From the NCBI RefSeq assembly GCF_007970665.1, contig NZ_CP042430.1, positions 4,464,001 to 4,528,000 on the forward strand: a stretch of 64,000 nt of DNA. Reading direction: 5' to 3'. Below the pieces are notes generated by a model, which worked only from the letters and a program-made list of their open reading frames with translations, was not told where the DNA came from and did not search any database. Source of the stretch: Baekduia soli (lineage in GTDB: Bacteria; Actinomycetota; Thermoleophilia; Solirubrobacterales; Solirubrobacteraceae). The position numbers were made by a program, and so were the translations under genes. This document shows, one piece after another, positions 61,770 to 64,000 of the stretch (its first letter is position 1; the number at the start of each line of letters is the position of its first letter).

Positions 61770-62828
61770 GTGGTGAGCGAGCAGCAGCAGGATCACGAGA
61801 GCGCCGTCGCGGCGCAGCCGGCCGGCGAGCCGGCCGCCCCCACGGCACCGCCCGTCCCCGCCCCGGAGGAGCCCACGGTGCCGCCGGCGGCCGTCCCTGC
61901 GCCGGATCCGGTCGCCGACGCCCCGGCCGCGTCCGAGCCTGCGCCCGGGCCCGAGCCCGCTGCGGCGTCCGAGCCCGAGCCCGTCGTGGGCCCGAAGATC
62001 GTCGTGGGCCCGAAGATCGTCGGCGTCATCGAGGAGAAGCCGCTCCCGGTCGTCAAGAAGCGCCTGCAGGAGAAGCCCAAGCGCGAGCCGCTGCCCTGGC
62101 CCGAGCTGCGGGCCGCCGTCGCCGCGACCCGCGACGACCTCGATGTCGCCGAGCTCAAGGAGCTCTTCCGCCTGTTCCCGCAGAAGCTGCGCGACGAGGT
62201 CACCGAGAGCGTGCGCGGCTTCCAGAAGGGTGCGCGGCGCCCCGTCTCCCAGCACGCCGCCAAGCAGCTGGCCCGTGCGTCGCACACCGCCCGGCGGATG
62301 AAGAAGAACTCGCATCCGAGCTCCGAGGTCGGCGAGGCGCTCGGCCAGGCCATGGCCGCCGAGCTCATCGCGTCGCTGGAGCCCGAGAAGGCCGCCCAGG
62401 TCATCCTCCCCAAGCGCGACCTGCTCGAGCGCGAGGCGCGCCAGGCCCACCGCCGCGCCCGCGACGAGGAGGACAGGCGCCGCGACGAGCAGCGCCGCAA
62501 GCGGCGCGAGGACGCCCGCTCCTCACGTCAGCAGACCTCCTTCGGCGAGTTCTCCGGGGCCAAGATCAAGGGCCTGGACGAGATCGCCGCGCTGTTCCAG
62601 CAGCCCGGCGGCGACCCGGAGCCCGAGCCGGAGGCGCCCGCTCCCGAGGCCCCCGAGCCCGCTGCCGCCCCCGAGCCCGCTGCCGCCCTCGAGGCCACCG
62701 AGGCCACCGAGGCCACCGAGGCCCCCGAGGGCCAGGCGGTCCCGGCGCCCGAGCCGGACCCCGCCCCCGAGGCCGACGCCGCGCCCGGCGCCGCCGAGGC
62801 CGCGGCGCCGGACCCCGACGCGTCCTGA
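61770..62828 (+). CDS. Pro/Ala/Glu-rich protein with basic helical core, function unknown
   Basis: About 352 residues from GTG 61770 (a second GTG at 61773 and a TTG at 61764 are possible). N-terminal Pro/Ala/Glu-rich segment (1-75), a tandem repeat VVGPKIVVGPKI (about 73-84), a helical core (about 105-240) with VAELKELFRLFPQKLRDEV and many Arg/Lys (EEDRRRDEQRRKRREDARSS), then an acidic Pro/Ala/Glu tail with EATEATEATEA. No membrane segment. The charged coiled region suggests RNA or protein binding; no family recognised. Confidence 0.7.
   Translation: MVSEQQQDHESAVAAQPAGEPAAPTAPPVPAPEEPTVPPAAVPAPDPVADAPAASEPAPGPEPAAASEPEPVVGPKIVVGPKIVGVIEEKPLPVVKKRLQEKPKREPLPWPELRAAVAATRDDLDVAELKELFRLFPQKLRDEVTESVRGFQKGARRPVSQHAAKQLARASHTARRMKKNSHPSSEVGEALGQAMAAELIASLEPEKAAQVILPKRDLLEREARQAHRRARDEEDRRRDEQRRKRREDARSSRQQTSFGEFSGAKIKGLDEIAALFQQPGGDPEPEPEAPAPEAPEPAAAPEPAAALEATEATEATEAPEGQAVPAPEPDPAPEADAAPGAAEAAAPDPDAS
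61983..62018 (+). repeat. 18-bp tandem repeat
   Basis: Two perfect copies of an 18-bp unit beginning GTCGTGGGCCCG (61983-62000 and 62001-62018) encode VVGPKI twice within the Pro/Glu-rich protein. Confidence 0.9.
62691..62717 (+). repeat. 9-bp tandem repeat, three copies
   Basis: GAGGCCACC occurs three times in a row, encoding Glu-Ala-Thr repeats in the C-terminal tail; a prime site for length variation. Confidence 0.85.
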
Positions 62829-62838
62829 GCCGGACGCC

Positions 62839-62844
62839 TACCCT
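62839..62844 (+). promoter_or_regulatory. Candidate -10 for the Sco gene
   Basis: TACCCT ends 9 nt before the ATG at 62854. Confidence 0.4.
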
Positions 62845-62853
62845 CTGAGGCGC

Positions 62854-63456
62854 ATGCCGGCCCGCGCCCGTCTGACGCTCCTGCTGACCGCGAGCCTCGT
62901 GCTCGTCGCCGCGCTGGCGATCGTGGTCTTCGCGGGCTCGGGCGGCCACGAGCGCTCGGGCAAGGGCTTCGAGGGCTCCCTGCGCCCCGAGGGCATCCCG
63001 CCGGCCGACTTCTCCCTGCGCGACCAGGACGGCAGGACCGTCAGCCTGGCGGCCTACCGCGGCCGGCCGGTGATCCTCACGTTCATGTACTCGACCTGCA
63101 AGGACACGTGCCCGCTCACGGCCCAGCAGATCCGGATCGCGATGGACGACCTCGGCCACGACGTCCCGGCGCTGGCCGTCTCCGTCGACCCGGCCAACGA
63201 CACCGAGCTCAACGCGAAGCGCTTCCTGCTCCAGCAGCACCTCAGCGGACGCATGCGGTTCCTGATGGGCAGCCGCGCGCAGCTGCAGCCCATCTGGAAG
63301 GCCTACGGCATCGAGCCGCAGGGCAAGAAGTTCGACCACTCGGCCTACGTGCTGCTCATCGACGCGCGCGGCGTCCAACGCATCGGCTGGCCCGTGTCCC
63401 AGCTGACGCCCGAGGGCCTGGCGCATGACCTGCGCCTGCTCGGCGCCGCGGCCTGA
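62854..63456 (+). CDS. sco: Sco1/SenC copper chaperone for cytochrome oxidase
   Basis: A 200-residue thioredoxin-fold protein that delivers copper to or reduces the CuA site of subunit II. An N-terminal signal anchor (LTLLLTASLVLVAALAIVVF), then DFSLRDQDGRTVSLAAYRG, copper Cys pair in YSTCKDTCPLT, and the third ligand His in KKFDHSAYVLLID. Likely serves the oxidases encoded at the other end of the window. It is convergent with two small membrane protein genes. Confidence 0.95.
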   Translation: MPARARLTLLLTASLVLVAALAIVVFAGSGGHERSGKGFEGSLRPEGIPPADFSLRDQDGRTVSLAAYRGRPVILTFMYSTCKDTCPLTAQQIRIAMDDLGHDVPALAVSVDPANDTELNAKRFLLQQHLSGRMRFLMGSRAQLQPIWKAYGIEPQGKKFDHSAYVLLIDARGVQRIGWPVSQLTPEGLAHDLRLLGAAA

Positions 63457-63477
63457 GCGCCGCGCGCCCGGCCGCGC

Positions 63478-63642
63478 TCAGACCGGACGGCCCTCGTCGG
63501 GCTCCTCGTCCTCGCCGCCGCCCGAGCGCCGGTCCTTCCAGCTCTGGTAGCCCAGCGCGCCCACGACGACGGCCACGGGCGCCAGGTACAGCAGCCCGGC
63601 GATCCAGTGGCCCGCGTGGGCCACGATGAGCAGCGCGGTCAT
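63478..63642 (-). CDS. Small membrane protein next to Sco
   Basis: A 54-residue protein: one or two hydrophobic segments (LLIVAHAGHWIAGLLYLAPVAVVVGALGY) with two His, then a charged tail (KDRRSGGGEDEEPDEG). ATG at 63642 overlaps the upstream stop by ATGA. Probable partner of the partial membrane protein upstream. Confidence 0.7.
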   Translation of the reverse strand: MTALLIVAHAGHWIAGLLYLAPVAVVVGALGYQSWKDRRSGGGEDEEPDEGRPV

Positions 63643-64000
63643 TGCTGGGCGGCGGCCGACAGCAGCCACAGGCCGAGGGAGGTGAACGCCACCATGACCG
63701 CCAGCATCCAGTACTGCGAGCGGGTCGCGTCGCGCACGCGGTCGAAGACGGCCAGCGCCCGGTCGTGGGCCAGCGTCAGGCCGGCCACGTGGCCGAGGAC
63801 GAGCGCAGCGACCTGCACGTACCAGATGCCCGTGGCGCTGATCCACGTGTAGTTGATCGTCCACGAGCGCGTGCCCAGCAGGTCGGAGCCGTGACCGAGC
63901 GGGTCGGAGAGCAGGGCGCCCAGCGCCTGGCCCTGGTAGGCCAGCAGCGAGAAGTAGTGCGCCACGACGTAGGCCAGTGCGATGGGGACCAGCGTGTGGG
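63639..64000 (-). CDS. Polytopic membrane protein, 5' part outside window
   Basis: The frame is open to the right edge, so the N-terminus lies beyond 64000. The visible 120 residues contain several hydrophobic helices: TLVPIALAYVVAHYFSLLAY, an extracytoplasmic-looking segment DPLGHGSDLLGTRSWTINYT, ISATGIWYVQVAALVLGHVA and SQYWMLAVMVAFTSLGLWLL. Conserved His and the adjacent Sco gene hint at metal or oxidase biogenesis; similar actinobacterial membrane proteins are often annotated fenitrothion hydrolase on weak grounds. Function not assigned. Confidence 0.75.
   Translation of the reverse strand, partial: HTLVPIALAYVVAHYFSLLAYQGQALGALLSDPLGHGSDLLGTRSWTINYTWISATGIWYVQVAALVLGHVAGLTLAHDRALAVFDRVRDATRSQYWMLAVMVAFTSLGLWLLSAAAQQ

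Overview
The window is about 72-75% G+C by eye, with dense head-to-tail genes, many GTG starts and GTGA/ATGA start-stop overlaps. The gene content (caa3-type oxidase, GuaB3, MoeB/CysO/CysM/JAMM cysteine set, rplM-rpsI-glmM-glmS-acpS-nnr-alr block, leaderless-type promoters) points to a chromosome segment of a high-GC actinobacterium, most likely of the Thermoleophilia/Solirubrobacterales type. No rRNA, tRNA, insertion sequence, prophage or CRISPR array was seen. I read this as core chromosome rather than an accessory island.

Layout. 1-8661: respiration. The end of an A1-type cytochrome oxidase subunit I, heme O synthase (ctaB) and two small membrane proteins come first. A CBS protein and an AraC-type regulator follow, and then a caa3/A2-type oxidase operon: ctaC with fused cytochrome c, a second ctaD, a tandem-repeat stress-type protein, ctaE and a small membrane protein. 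9093-14587: a cytochrome c-cupredoxin lipoprotein, zinc-ribbon and secreted proteins, an MFS exporter, and a HIT / enoyl-CoA hydratase operon. 14676-25464: an M28 peptidase, then a long minus-strand operon running from rplM to cca that joins ribosomal proteins, amino-sugar synthesis, AcpS, NAD(P)HX repair, alanine racemase and tRNA CCA addition.

25591-28924: a c-di-AMP (ydaO-type) riboswitch in front of a frameshifted M23 cell-wall peptidase, then an orphan PilB/GspE ATPase. 28938-40711 (mostly minus strand): a secreted lipase-like hydrolase; guaA and guaB3; a fruK-like kinase, DD-carboxypeptidase, LysM protein, pyrF and HU; then a cation efflux protein, rdgB, rph and murI. 40749-50104: a Flp-like pilin, two zinc-ribbon proteins, an HDAC-family deacetylase divergent from nadB, a Cys-rich protein, hyuA and hyuB (both frameshifted) and an oxidoreductase. 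50209-55927: a very large LuxR-type ATPase regulator, a 3-hydroxyisobutyrate dehydrogenase-like enzyme, DUF1802 and DUF1152 proteins.

55940-59797 (minus strand): a sulfur-carrier cysteine pathway consisting of rhodanese-MoeB, a CysO-like carrier with a C-terminal tail beyond Gly-Gly, CysM, TatA and a Mec-like JAMM protease. 60073-64000: a NarL-type two-component pair, a Pro/Glu-rich protein of unknown function, a Sco copper chaperone and two membrane proteins running off the window.

Two sequence-wide patterns stand out. First, a TAnnnT hexamer lies 6-9 nt before the start codon of about 18 genes, which suggests widespread leaderless transcription; two divergent gene pairs appear to share a symmetric -10 element. 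Second, four genes are broken by a single missing C or G, always a -1 shift, which looks more like sequencing error than gene decay.
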